From assembly GCF_000826545.1 (NCBI RefSeq), contig NZ_CDME01000015.1:994047-1058046 (forward strand): a stretch of DNA of 64,000 bases. The letters run 5' to 3'. Positions 1 through 8,632 of the stretch are shown piece by piece (the first letter of the stretch is position 1; the number at the start of each line of letters is the position of its first letter). Made by a program: the position numbers and the translations under genes. Under the pieces are notes generated by a model. The model did not search any database. It saw only the letters and a list, made by a program, of their open reading frames with translations, and was not told the origin of the DNA. The DNA comes from Kibdelosporangium sp. MJ126-NF4. Lineage in GTDB: Bacteria; Actinomycetota; Actinomycetes; Mycobacteriales; Pseudonocardiaceae.

Positions 1-638
1 TGGTCCTCGACAGCCATCGCCCAGTAGGCATCGACCGAGGGAGCGGTGAAGGCGAGCGAGTGCTCGGCCATGGTCACGTCGAATCCGTGCGCACCGAGCA
101 ACGCCTGGACCTCGCCCTGCTCGTGCCACGCGAAGCCTGGCCCTGGCGGGCCTCCCGTCGCCTTGGCGAGCGCCTCCCCGACCGTGCGCATGCCGTCGGC
201 CATCACCCCTTCCGGCACCCACGCCGTCAGCACGATCCGGCCGTGTGGCGCGGCGATCCGGGACATCTCGGCGGCCGCCGCGGTCGGGTCCGGCGCGAAG
301 ATCACCGCGAACACGGACAGCACGACGTCCGCGCCCCCGTCCGGCAGCGGAATGGACGCGGCATCACCGGCCACGAAGTCGGCGTCCACCCCCAGCCCAC
401 CGGCCTTCTCCCGAGCCAACTCCAACAACCGCTCGGCCGGATCGACACCGGTGACGCGCACTCCCGGCCGTTGCGCCGCGACCAAGGCGGCGTTGCCCGT
501 ACCGCAGCCGACGTCGACCAGATGCTGTCCCGGTCGCGGGTCGGCGAGGTCGACAGCGGCGTGTGCGGCGGGCATCAGTTGAGGGGCCAGCGACTCGTAG
601 GAGCCGGTCCCCCAGTCAAAACTGCTCATGGTTGTCAT
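1..638 (-). CDS. class I SAM-dependent methyltransferase, partial (C-terminus beyond the window)
   Basis: The reverse strand encodes an N-terminal part of at least 212 residues of a Methyltransf_11/25-type enzyme, which would transfer a methyl group from S-adenosylmethionine to an unknown, probably small-molecule, substrate. Motif I is VDVGCGTGN (about residues 41-49), followed by the acidic loop VTGVDPAE and a strand with GDAASIPLPDGGADVV. The start can be ATG at 638 or the in-frame ATG at 629; neither has a clear ribosome binding site. It is divergent from the operon beginning at 725, with 86 bases between, so the two may share a control region. The substrate cannot be read from the sequence. 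Confidence 0.85.
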   Translation of the reverse strand, partial: MTTMSSFDWGTGSYESLAPQLMPAAHAAVDLADPRPGQHLVDVGCGTGNAALVAAQRPGVRVTGVDPAERLLELAREKAGGLGVDADFVAGDAASIPLPDGGADVVLSVFAVIFAPDPTAAAAEMSRIAAPHGRIVLTAWVPEGVMADGMRTVGEALAKATGGPPGPGFAWHEQGEVQALLGAHGFDVTMAEHSLAFTAPSVDAYWAMAVED

Positions 639-683
639 TTCTATCAGGCGCGCGACCCGAGGTCGATCATGCTGCGCCGGTCC

Positions 684-689
684 TACAAT
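684..689 (+). promoter_or_regulatory. candidate -10 element of the hydrolase-caspase-MoxR-vWA operon
   Basis: TACAAT lies 35 bases upstream of the GTG start at 725, in the 86-base divergent gap. No convincing -35 is visible at 16-18 bases. A ribosome binding site GAGGAG (714-719) sits just before the GTG. Inferred only from motif similarity. Confidence 0.35.
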
Positions 690-724
690 GCCGGTGACCG
701 TCATGAATCCCCCGAGGAGCGTGC

Positions 725-1681
725 GTGCGGCCAAAACTGGTGTTCGTACACGGTATCGGCGGCCCTCGGCAGGTGGATCAAGAACGGCACCGATGGACCG
801 CGGCCCTGGCCGACGGCATGCGTAAAGCAGGCCATTCCGACATCGCGGAAGACCTCGCGAACAGTGATTCGCCGGAGATCGAGTTCGCGTATTACGGCGA
901 CCTGTTCACCACACCACACGCGCAGGGCGGGGACGCCTCCCTTTCGGCGACGAACGAACTTCAGCTCGTGTCGGAGTTGTTCACCCAGATTCTGGCCGAA
1001 CTGGAAACCGGCGACGAGCGGTTGCGCCTGATCGTCGAGCGCGCGACTGAGGAATTGCACCCGCACGGCACGCCACAGGGCGCTGGTGACGTTCTCCGGC
1101 GTTTGATCAACGCCGCGACAACGCTGCTGAGCGTCGGCCCGTTCGCGCTCGCCGGACAATGGCTGAGCGCCCGGCTGCTGGTCAGGGACCTCGCCCAGGT
1201 CGCACGGTATCTCGCCAGAGCAGAGCCGGACGAGGACGGCAGCACCCTGGACAGGCGTGTCCGCGACCGCGTCGACGCGGCACTCGGTGACGATCCGGCA
1301 ATTGTCGTGGCACATTCACTTGGCTCGGTGGTCAGCTACGAAGTGCTGCACTGTCGACGTCGTGAAATCCCGCTGCTCGTCACGCTGGGCTCGCCGCTTC
1401 TGATGCGTTCCGTGGTGTGGCCAAGAGTGCGGCCGCAGCCGCCGCGCACACCCGAACAGGTGCGGCGCTGGGCCAATTTCTGGGATCGTGATGACATAAT
1501 CGTCGCCCGTCCCCGACTGGAGGCCGATATGCTCGCCAACTCACTGGGTGTGCTCCCGGCGAGCGGACGAGTCGATTCGGACGGGGCATGGGTGCACACG
1601 GCGACGAAATACCTGGCACACGCCGATGTCGGCGGACCGGTCGCGGAAACGATCAGAAGGCTCAGGCGGTCGGATGAGTGA
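725..1681 (+). CDS. alpha/beta hydrolase, first gene of a VMAP-type operon
   Basis: A 318-residue protein with an alpha/beta-hydrolase pattern: an early strand followed by VHGIGG (residues 8-13) and a nucleophile elbow AHSLGS with Ser198. A candidate catalytic His is in the C-terminal AWVHTATKY segment. No signal peptide is seen, so it should be cytoplasmic, although the stretch around residues 130-150 is hydrophobic and could touch membrane. GTG start chosen because GAGGAG precedes it by 6 bases. The last 8 bases overlap the start of the caspase-like gene, so the two are translationally coupled. Hydrolases of this fold act on esters, lipids or peptides; the substrate is unknown. Its place at the head of the operon suggests an effector or accessory role, which is inference. 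Confidence 0.8.
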   Translation: MRPKLVFVHGIGGPRQVDQERHRWTAALADGMRKAGHSDIAEDLANSDSPEIEFAYYGDLFTTPHAQGGDASLSATNELQLVSELFTQILAELETGDERLRLIVERATEELHPHGTPQGAGDVLRRLINAATTLLSVGPFALAGQWLSARLLVRDLAQVARYLARAEPDEDGSTLDRRVRDRVDAALGDDPAIVVAHSLGSVVSYEVLHCRRREIPLLVTLGSPLLMRSVVWPRVRPQPPRTPEQVRRWANFWDRDDIIVARPRLEADMLANSLGVLPASGRVDSDGAWVHTATKYLAHADVGGPVAETIRRLRRSDE

Positions 1682-3689
1682 ACGCCGCCACCTGCTTGTC
1701 GTGGCTTCGCAGTGTGCGCAGGCGCACCCCCTGCCCCTGCTGGACAAGGCGGCGAGAGCGTTGCACGGCGTACTGGTCGACCCCGAACTCGGTGGTTGCC
1801 TGCCAGGTCTGCCGGACGGCTGTTCCCTGCGGCTCGGCAGCGTTCCGATCGAGCAGGTGCGCAGGGACATCCAGGCAGCCGTCCGGCACGCGGGCGAGCG
1901 CGGCGCCACACTCGTGCTCGCCTTCCTTGGACACGGATTCGTGCCGGGATCCGCCGCCGACCTGCACATGATGGCGTCCGACTCGGTCGAGGACGACGCG
2001 ACGAGCGCCACCAGCGTCGCCGCTCTGATCGCCGAGGCGGCCGACCGGATCGGGACCAACGGTGTCATCGGAATCGTCGACACCTGCTCGGCGGCGGGCG
2101 CGCTGCCCGCACTCGACCGGCTGCTGGTCGGCAGCCGGAGCGGCCGGACCAGGGTCGCGCTGCTGATGGCGTCCGCGGTGCGGCAGGAGGCATTCGAGTT
2201 CCGACTGGCCACCGGACTCGCCGAGATACTCCACGACGGTGTGGCCGGTGCCCGCAAAAGGCTCGATGTCCACACCGCGCTGGAGGAACTGCGGCAGTCG
2301 GGCAACGGCCACCAGGTCGTCAAGTTCGACTACGACGGCGATCCTCTCGCACCCGACACGTTGTGGCTTGGCCACAACCGGCGCCACCACCCCGGCAGGG
2401 CACCGTCGACGACAGGCCGGGCGGGGCGGGCCGAACTGCGCCAAGTCCTCGGCGAGCTCCCCGCCTGCCGAACGAAACCAGTGCACTGGCACGTTTCCGA
2501 GCTCCGCGAGCTCACCGCCGAGCTGGCCACCCTGCCGAACACGCCGACAGCCAACCGCGCACTCCAGATAGCGGACAGCCTGCTGGTGGCGGCACGGACC
2601 ACGGAACTGCTGCACACGTGGATCCCGGACTTCCTCGGTACCTCCCAGCTGCGGCAGGCCATCGCCACCGCGTGCGTGGCCTCGTCGGGCGGTGGCGTGT
2701 CGACCAACGACGACGTCGCCGACGTGGTCGAACGGCTCGCGTTGTTCCATCCTGCCACCAACGGCGACTGCCGTGACCAGATGTCGCGCTTCGTCGTGGC
2801 GTTGGCAGCAGCCGCGGGCAAACAGCCGAATGCCAAGGAGATCCGTGCGTGGGCGCAGTCGATCGGCGCCAACAGGCAGGTCGGCGACGCGGTGAACTGG
2901 GTGGCGGAACTCAGCAGGGCGCGGCGGCTGCGGCTGGTGCTGAGCCTGCACGCGTCCATCACCGGCACGTGGCCCGATGCGCTGGAGACGTGGCTGCTGC
3001 TGGACGGCAAACTCGACAGCCGTGCCCGCATCCCGTGCGCCGCGGACCGGACGGGTGTGGAGGCCGCCATGGTCACTGCCATCGACCAGGCCGAGGTCCG
3101 GGCCGACGACCTGGGACTGGAGCTCGAACAGGTGGACATCGCGGTGCCAACGAAGCTGCTGCTGGACTGGCATCCGGAGAAGATCGTCCGCGGCGAATGG
3201 CTCGGCGTGCACTTCCACCTGGTGACACGGTGGTCGGAGCGGCTCAACCCGGCGAACACCACGCGCTGGATGACCACCAGCGCCGCCCGTCGCCTGCGCA
3301 CCATCGCCAAGCACGCCGGTGCTGCGCCGGTGGACTGGCTGACCGGCGGTGACGTCGAGGACCTGCCGAAGCTGCGCGGTCAGCTCGTGCAAGGCAGGTA
3401 CCCGAGGGCGATCGCGTTGTGCAACCACCCCGGCGACAGCGAGGGCCTGCTGGCGCTCCTGCTGGCGCACATCCCGATCGTGTTCTGGCCGCAGACCGGG
3501 CAGGAGTTCCCCCGTTCCCACCGCGGGTGCCTGGACACGTGCTGGCACCTGATGCCCGGCGAACTGATCGAGGCCTACCGCCGGGCGTGGAGCGACGACA
3601 CCGACGAGCCCATGGCAGGGCTGCGGGTCGTGTGGGACGACCACGAATGGCTCGACTTCTGCAAGACGTATCAGCGCAGGACAAAGTAG
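1674..3689 (+). CDS. caspase-like protease fused to a VMAP-type C-terminal region
   Basis: A 671-residue protein. The N-terminal ~235 residues look like a caspase/metacaspase (peptidase C14) fold: His87 in LAFLGHGF and Cys138 in GIVDTCSAAG form the expected dyad. The middle (about 255-430) is helical and resembles VMAP middle regions. The C-terminus (about 430-671) has the VMAP-C pattern: a strand DIAVPTKLLLDW, an IPIVFWPQ strand and a final LRVVWDDHEW. In this family, called vWA-MoxR associated proteins, the N-terminal protease is held as an effector. ATG 1674 is chosen over upstream in-frame codons because it overlaps the hydrolase stop by 8 bases, as the next junctions do. Protease class is well supported; target and trigger are unknown. 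Confidence 0.85.
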   Translation: MSERRHLLVVASQCAQAHPLPLLDKAARALHGVLVDPELGGCLPGLPDGCSLRLGSVPIEQVRRDIQAAVRHAGERGATLVLAFLGHGFVPGSAADLHMMASDSVEDDATSATSVAALIAEAADRIGTNGVIGIVDTCSAAGALPALDRLLVGSRSGRTRVALLMASAVRQEAFEFRLATGLAEILHDGVAGARKRLDVHTALEELRQSGNGHQVVKFDYDGDPLAPDTLWLGHNRRHHPGRAPSTTGRAGRAELRQVLGELPACRTKPVHWHVSELRELTAELATLPNTPTANRALQIADSLLVAARTTELLHTWIPDFLGTSQLRQAIATACVASSGGGVSTNDDVADVVERLALFHPATNGDCRDQMSRFVVALAAAAGKQPNAKEIRAWAQSIGANRQVGDAVNWVAELSRARRLRLVLSLHASITGTWPDALETWLLLDGKLDSRARIPCAADRTGVEAAMVTAIDQAEVRADDLGLELEQVDIAVPTKLLLDWHPEKIVRGEWLGVHFHLVTRWSERLNPANTTRWMTTSAARRLRTIAKHAGAAPVDWLTGGDVEDLPKLRGQLVQGRYPRAIALCNHPGDSEGLLALLLAHIPIVFWPQTGQEFPRSHRGCLDTCWHLMPGELIEAYRRAWSDDTDEPMAGLRVVWDDHEWLDFCKTYQRRTK

Positions 3690-3706
3690 CCGAAGGAGCT
3701 GCGGCG

Positions 3707-4630
3707 ATGGCTTGGGACTCGTACTACCGAGGTGACGGCGTGGCGCGCGATGTCGTGCTGGCGAAGCCGCCGCCGTGGCGCACGTTCCCCCGCTCGTCGC
3801 TCGCACCGGTTTTCCTCCCGCCGGAAGGGCTGATCGACGCGGTCAACGCGGCACTGGCGCTCCGCCGACCGTTGCTGGTCACGGGGCCGCCCGGGTCCGG
3901 CAAGTCGACCGTCGCCGACTCGGTCGCGACCGAACTGAAGCTCGGCCGGGTGCTGCGCTGGCACGTGACATCGCAGAGCACCTTGAAGGAAGCGTTGTAC
4001 CGCTACGACGTGCTCGGCCGGATCCACACGCACCAACTGGGCCGCGACACCGACGACATCGCCCCCTACCTCCAACTCGGCCCGTTGGGCACCGCGCTGG
4101 CACCGGCGGACCGGCCGAGGGCGTTGGTGATCGACGAGCTCGACAAGAGCGATCTCGACCTGCCGAGCGACCTGCTCGACGTACTGGAGCGCGGCGAGTA
4201 CGACATCCCCGAGCTGTCGCGGCACTCACCGGCCGAGAAGTCCGTCCGTGGCACGGACGATTCGTCACACCGGATCGTGAGCGGCCACGTCCGGTGCACG
4301 GAGTTCCCGTTCATCGTCATCACGAGCAACGGTGAACGCGACTTCCCCGCGCCGTTCCTGCGTCGGTGTGTGCGGTTCTCGATGCCGTCACTGACCGACG
4401 TCGACACCGTGAAGCAGATGGTGCACGCGCATCTCGACTCGATCGACGTCGACGACGGGCCCGCGGCCGACCTGATCGGCGAGTTCGTCCGGCGAGTGCA
4501 GGCAGGCGAGTTGCTGGCACTCGACCAACTTCTCGGCGCGGCGTTTCTGCTGTCCGGGATGGACGATCTGCCGGACGACCGGCGCGGCAGCCTGCTGGAG
4601 ACACTGCTGCGCGAGCTGACCCGTGTCTGA
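3707..4630 (+). CDS. MoxR-type AAA+ ATPase of the vWA-MoxR-VMAP operon
   Basis: A 307-residue AAA+ ATPase. Walker A is GPPGSGKS (residues 60-67), Walker B ALVIDELDK (139-147), sensor 1 is in VITSNGERDF (Asn208) and an arginine pair RR (219-220) is in the arginine-finger position. A short lid follows. MoxR ATPases commonly pair with vWA proteins as remodelling chaperones, and the next gene encodes one. ATG 3707 is preceded by AAGGAG at 3693-3698. The gene lies 17 bases after the caspase-like gene and overlaps the vWA gene by 8 bases. Energy-dependent gating of the protease effector is the likely role by analogy with other VMAP systems, but this is inference. Confidence 0.9.
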   Translation: MAWDSYYRGDGVARDVVLAKPPPWRTFPRSSLAPVFLPPEGLIDAVNAALALRRPLLVTGPPGSGKSTVADSVATELKLGRVLRWHVTSQSTLKEALYRYDVLGRIHTHQLGRDTDDIAPYLQLGPLGTALAPADRPRALVIDELDKSDLDLPSDLLDVLERGEYDIPELSRHSPAEKSVRGTDDSSHRIVSGHVRCTEFPFIVITSNGERDFPAPFLRRCVRFSMPSLTDVDTVKQMVHAHLDSIDVDDGPAADLIGEFVRRVQAGELLALDQLLGAAFLLSGMDDLPDDRRGSLLETLLRELTRV

Positions 4631-7600
4631 CGTCATCGGCAGGCTCGTCGACGGCCTGCGAGCAGCCGCACCGGACCTCGACGCAGGCCAGATCGCCGAC
4701 GCGCTCTGGCTGGCGGCAACGGGTTCGCTGTCGTACCGCGGCCTCCCCATGGGCAGCGGACCCGACTGGTCGAGCGGGGAGTGGAGATCAGGAGAGAGGT
4801 CCCAGCGACGGCAACGGGCAACGGCCACATCGCCGGAGTCACGAACCGACCAACTCTTCGACGGCAACCTGGCAGATGAAGGCCGACCGGCGAGCCGCAC
4901 CGGCCTTCCGCAGCCACGCGCGCTGACCGCCCCGCTGGAACTGGCGCGGTCGTTGAAGGCGTTCGGCCGCAAGTGGCAGACCGGCCGGAAACAGGAGATC
5001 GACCTCGACGCGACCGAACAGAACTACGCCAGGACACGGCACCTGACGCCGATCTTCCGCCGCGCACCGGAGCGGTGGTTCGACGTGACGATCATCGTGG
5101 ACGACTCGCCGTCGATGGCCATCTGGCACGACACCGTCACAGAACTCGCCGCACTGCTGCGTCAACTCGGCGTGTTCCGGTCGGTCCGGACGTGGTCCGT
5201 CGCGCTGTCCGGTGACTCGGTAGAACTACGCAACGCTGCCGGGCACCTCGCCCCACCGATGCAGCTGCGGTCGTCGACCGGCCGGGGCCTGCTGCTGGTG
5301 GTCTCGGACTTCCTCGCCGACGCGTGGTCCCGGCAGGCGGTGTGGCGGACGTTGTGGGAGTGGTCCGGGTCGACACCGACGACGTTGGTGAATCCATTGC
5401 CCACCAGCGTATGGCGACGCACCGGGCTGGACATGCCCGCGGTGCGGGCAACCGGGGGCACGATCGGCGGCCCGAACTCGACATTGCGGTACCGGATGCC
5501 GTGGGACCTCCGCCTGCTGGAGAAGTGGCGGCCACTGCCGGTCATCGGGTTGACACCGTATTCGACGCGATGCTGGGCGAACGCCGTGATGCGAGCGGAT
5601 CCGCACGGCGTGGACGCCGTTCTGGTGCCACCCGCGGGACGCCTCGACGACCGCGCCGACGAATCGGCGCCCACCGACGAGGAACTGCTGGAGACGTTCC
5701 GGCGAGTGGCTTCCGACTCGGCGTTCCGACTCGCGGTGCTCAGTTCCCCGCACACCCCGGTCAGCCTGCCGATGCTCCGCCTCCTGCAGGACCAGTTCGT
5801 CCCTGGTGGCGCCACCGGTGACATCGGGGAAATTCTCGCCGTCGGCGTGGCTGTTGCCGTGCACGACAACGGAACTACGGCACTGCACTTCAGGGACGGT
5901 GTCCAGAAGCACTTGCAGGCGTTGCTCACAGCGCCGGAGGCATGGCGTGTCTACGAGGCACTGAGTGCGTACGTCACGCAACACGCGAGCTCTTCAGGGG
6001 AGTTCTTCGTCGCCACACCGGACCCCACTGGCGACACCGTGCTCTCCGCCGACGCGCATTCCTTCGCCGAAGCGTCCCAGGACACATTGCGGCTGCTCGG
6101 CTTGCTGAAACCGCGGCCCATCGCAGCTCCCCTCCCTGTTCCCGACGCCCAACAGACCATCACCGAATCGGTCGAACGCGACGCCGACGTTCACGTCCCT
6201 GTTCCCCTGCCACCGGCCGAGCCAGCCAGCCAGACGTACAGCACAGGTGACAACGGAGTTCTTTGGCCATTGGTACGCGCACTGAGGCGGGTGGACTGCA
6301 TGAACGACCTGTCCAGTCGAAACCTCGTGATCAGAATTGTCAGCGACGAACTTGGCAGCCCGCTGTCCGTCGACGAGTACCCTCAGACAACCACACACCT
6401 CTTCAGCATTGTCAACACATGCCGCCAGCGCCCGAACGGCTTGTCCACCCTCCTCGCTGTACTCGAACAGCTGGAGCCGGGGTCGGCGGCGATGATCGAG
6501 GTACGACGCGTGGTCACGGAGATGATCTTCTACGACACCATCTCACCGGAGGACCGCAGGCAACTGTTTACATTGCTCGCCGGTGTCGTCATTCCCGACA
6601 TCGGCGACGTGTACCGCTTGGTCGCAGGCGAAGCAGCCCTTGATCTGCCCGAGCACACAACATACCAGGAGCTGTTCCGAGCACTCGAAACGCTCAACTC
6701 CGCGAGCAGCGGAATTCCCAAACCGGTCGTGTTCGTCGAGCACCTGGCGAACAGAGTCCGGCTGGACCTGGCCCTCGAGTTGCGCCGCTGGGTCAGCGTT
6801 CAGATCGGAAAGCTGGGCCTGGACACCGAACTCGTCCAACTCCGCGAACAGCTCGCGTTGACACAGGGAATCTCAAAACCACGGCACCGCGCGGACGCGT
6901 ACCTCGTGTTCCAGATCGAGCGGACCGGTCCCGGCGAAGAGGGTTTCCGCATCGCTTTGTGGCGACAGCTGGACATCTCCGACGGCTGGCATCCGGAACG
7001 CACACCGGACATCCACGCGGCCACCTTGGCGGAGTTGAAGGTCCGGGTCGCCGATATCATCGAGAGCACGGAATCCGAGTGGGCCCAGTTCGAACCGAGC
7101 ATCAGACTGGAGTTCATGCTCGCGACCGAACTGCTCAACCTGGACGTCGACCAGTGGGCCTGGGAGGTCGAATCACGGTTCCCCGAACCGATGGGATGCC
7201 GGTTCATCGTCAACATCAGGTCGCTGGAGCGGATGAAGGCGAGGAAGTGGCACCGGGCGTGGTACGTCCGCTGGAAGGAGCTCAAGACCCAGGTGTTGGC
7301 CAGCGAGATGGTGCCACCGGAGTCGACCTTCCTGTCCAGATCCAACAGCCACCAATCCCTTCGAAAACTGGCTGCCCAGCTGGAACGAAGCCCCGCTCTG
7401 GTGGCACTGGTCCTAAGCGCACCGCCGACCGGGACCACGCACGCCGACGAGATCTCCATCGCCCTGCGCGCCGGGATTCCGCTCGTCATCTGGCACCGCG
7501 GGGGCGATCAGTCGGAGGAGTTCCTTTCGACCGTCCAGGATCTGCTGCACGACACCAGCTCGCGCCACATTTTGGACCGCGTCCGCATGATCAGGGCGGA

Positions 7601-7718
7601 CGCGTACGGCCTCGGGCCCGACCACGTCGGCGCCAACCTGGCAGTCATGTGGGACGATCCGGAAAGAAGGCTGATCCCCGAAGGAAATCTCAGCCATCTG
7701 GCGGCAAACGACTACTAG
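4623..7718 (+). CDS. SAV_2336-type vWA protein with EAD-like and VMAP-type C-terminal domains
   Basis: A 1031-residue protein. Residues 1-120 are a helical, low-complexity N-terminus. A vWA-like domain follows, with VDDSPSMAIW (159-168, a DxSxS MIDAS motif) and VVSDF (226-230). The context APERWFDVTIIVDDSPSM is characteristic of actinobacterial SAV_2336 N-terminal-domain proteins. Around 540-630 is a helical repeat resembling effector-associated domain 2, with PLVRALRRVDCMND at its start. A VMAP-M-like region (about 660-740) and a VMAP-C-like region (about 770-1031, with FMLATELLNLDVDQW, IPLVIWHRG and AVMWDDPE) complete it. The GTG start overlaps the MoxR stop by 8 bases. The VMAP-C region is paralogous to the one on the caspase-like protein two genes upstream. 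Probable role: scaffold or sensor linking the ATPase to the effector. Confidence 0.85.
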   Translation: MSDVIGRLVDGLRAAAPDLDAGQIADALWLAATGSLSYRGLPMGSGPDWSSGEWRSGERSQRRQRATATSPESRTDQLFDGNLADEGRPASRTGLPQPRALTAPLELARSLKAFGRKWQTGRKQEIDLDATEQNYARTRHLTPIFRRAPERWFDVTIIVDDSPSMAIWHDTVTELAALLRQLGVFRSVRTWSVALSGDSVELRNAAGHLAPPMQLRSSTGRGLLLVVSDFLADAWSRQAVWRTLWEWSGSTPTTLVNPLPTSVWRRTGLDMPAVRATGGTIGGPNSTLRYRMPWDLRLLEKWRPLPVIGLTPYSTRCWANAVMRADPHGVDAVLVPPAGRLDDRADESAPTDEELLETFRRVASDSAFRLAVLSSPHTPVSLPMLRLLQDQFVPGGATGDIGEILAVGVAVAVHDNGTTALHFRDGVQKHLQALLTAPEAWRVYEALSAYVTQHASSSGEFFVATPDPTGDTVLSADAHSFAEASQDTLRLLGLLKPRPIAAPLPVPDAQQTITESVERDADVHVPVPLPPAEPASQTYSTGDNGVLWPLVRALRRVDCMNDLSSRNLVIRIVSDELGSPLSVDEYPQTTTHLFSIVNTCRQRPNGLSTLLAVLEQLEPGSAAMIEVRRVVTEMIFYDTISPEDRRQLFTLLAGVVIPDIGDVYRLVAGEAALDLPEHTTYQELFRALETLNSASSGIPKPVVFVEHLANRVRLDLALELRRWVSVQIGKLGLDTELVQLREQLALTQGISKPRHRADAYLVFQIERTGPGEEGFRIALWRQLDISDGWHPERTPDIHAATLAELKVRVADIIESTESEWAQFEPSIRLEFMLATELLNLDVDQWAWEVESRFPEPMGCRFIVNIRSLERMKARKWHRAWYVRWKELKTQVLASEMVPPESTFLSRSNSHQSLRKLAAQLERSPALVALVLSAPPTGTTHADEISIALRAGIPLVIWHRGGDQSEEFLSTVQDLLHDTSSRHILDRVRMIRADAYGLGPDHVGANLAVMWDDPERRLIPEGNLSHLAANDY

Positions 7719-8452
7719 GCCGCATAGTTGCGGAGCAGTCGGAGCGCGGTGGCCGCGTGCGGGCCGGACGCCGTGAGGCCGGTGTTCTCCGGGGCCAGCC
7801 GTCGCGCGCCTACGCGGCAGAACTCCCCCGCCGAACCTGTGATGACCGAGTCGGCGTCCTCAGGGCCGAACACCCACGCTTCGCCGCTGGGACCGGTGAG
7901 TTCGACGCGGATCGGCACCGGTTCGCTATCGGCGAGGCGGAACGCGTACGGCAAGGTGCGATAGCCAAGGCGAGCGATGTGCCGCAGCCGAGCCGTGTCC
8001 GGGTACGGAATGGCCAATGGCTCGGTGATGTCCAGGGCGTGCGCCCAGTGTTCGGCCAGGCGTGTTGTGGCCAGGGTCGCGGGGCGTAGCGGCGCCGCCA
8101 CCCACACCGTCGCGCGGCGGGGATCGGCTGCGCGCAGAGCTTTCACCGACGCCTTGCGGGCGGCCTGCCAGCGCGGGAACACCACCTCCCACCCAGCGCG
8201 TTCGGCGGCCACCTGTCGATCCACGGCCTCGTCCACGCCCAGCCCGACACGGGCCGTGGCGAACTCGCCGAGTTGCGCCGCCCCTGTCAACGAGACGACC
8301 GCCAGTTCCTCAGACTGGGCCAGGTGCAGCAGCACGTCGACGTTCGTCCAGCCGATCGCACCGGAGGGCCGGTTCCAGTCTTGCTCGGACAACCCTGCGA
8401 AGAGGGCGTCCAACCGCTCGTACTCGGTCTCCAGGTCGTCGAAAATCTCCAT
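7715..8452 (-). CDS. TIGR03084-family (maleylpyruvate isomerase/DinB-like) protein
   Basis: About 245 residues from ATG 8452. The N-terminal half is a DinB/MDMPI-like four-helix bundle with SEQDWNRPSGAIGWTNVDVL and HLAQSEE. Conserved His residues (HLAQ; later AEHWAHALDI) could bind a metal. The C-terminal half is a small sterol-carrier-like domain (VELTGPSGEAWVFGPED). Enzymes of this superfamily often act as mycothiol-dependent metalloenzymes in actinomycetes, but no substrate can be named. Upstream in-frame starts at 8476 and 8500 exist; 8452 fits the family's usual N-terminus, though no ribosome binding site is clear. The 3' end overlaps the converging vWA gene by 4 bases. Confidence 0.75.
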   Translation of the reverse strand: MEIFDDLETEYERLDALFAGLSEQDWNRPSGAIGWTNVDVLLHLAQSEELAVVSLTGAAQLGEFATARVGLGVDEAVDRQVAAERAGWEVVFPRWQAARKASVKALRAADPRRATVWVAAPLRPATLATTRLAEHWAHALDITEPLAIPYPDTARLRHIARLGYRTLPYAFRLADSEPVPIRVELTGPSGEAWVFGPEDADSVITGSAGEFCRVGARRLAPENTGLTASGPHAATALRLLRNYAA

Positions 8453-8632
8453 GTTCGACAATATCGCGGCGGGCATCAGCGGAGGGGGCAACCGTCTCAT
8501 CCGAGCCAGCCGATTCCGTGAAGGTGGTGCCGGGGTCGCGGGTTATGGCCCTGCAGGGTAGCCAGAACCTCGCGTTCACCGGTCACTCCTGTATCCGCAC
8601 CCCCGCCACCACCCCGTCACGGAGTCACTCGA

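Noticed and set aside
1662..3806. Long open frame on the reverse strand across the caspase-like gene
   Set aside because: It is the antisense frame of a GC-rich real gene; its translation is Arg/His/Gly-rich without domain motifs.
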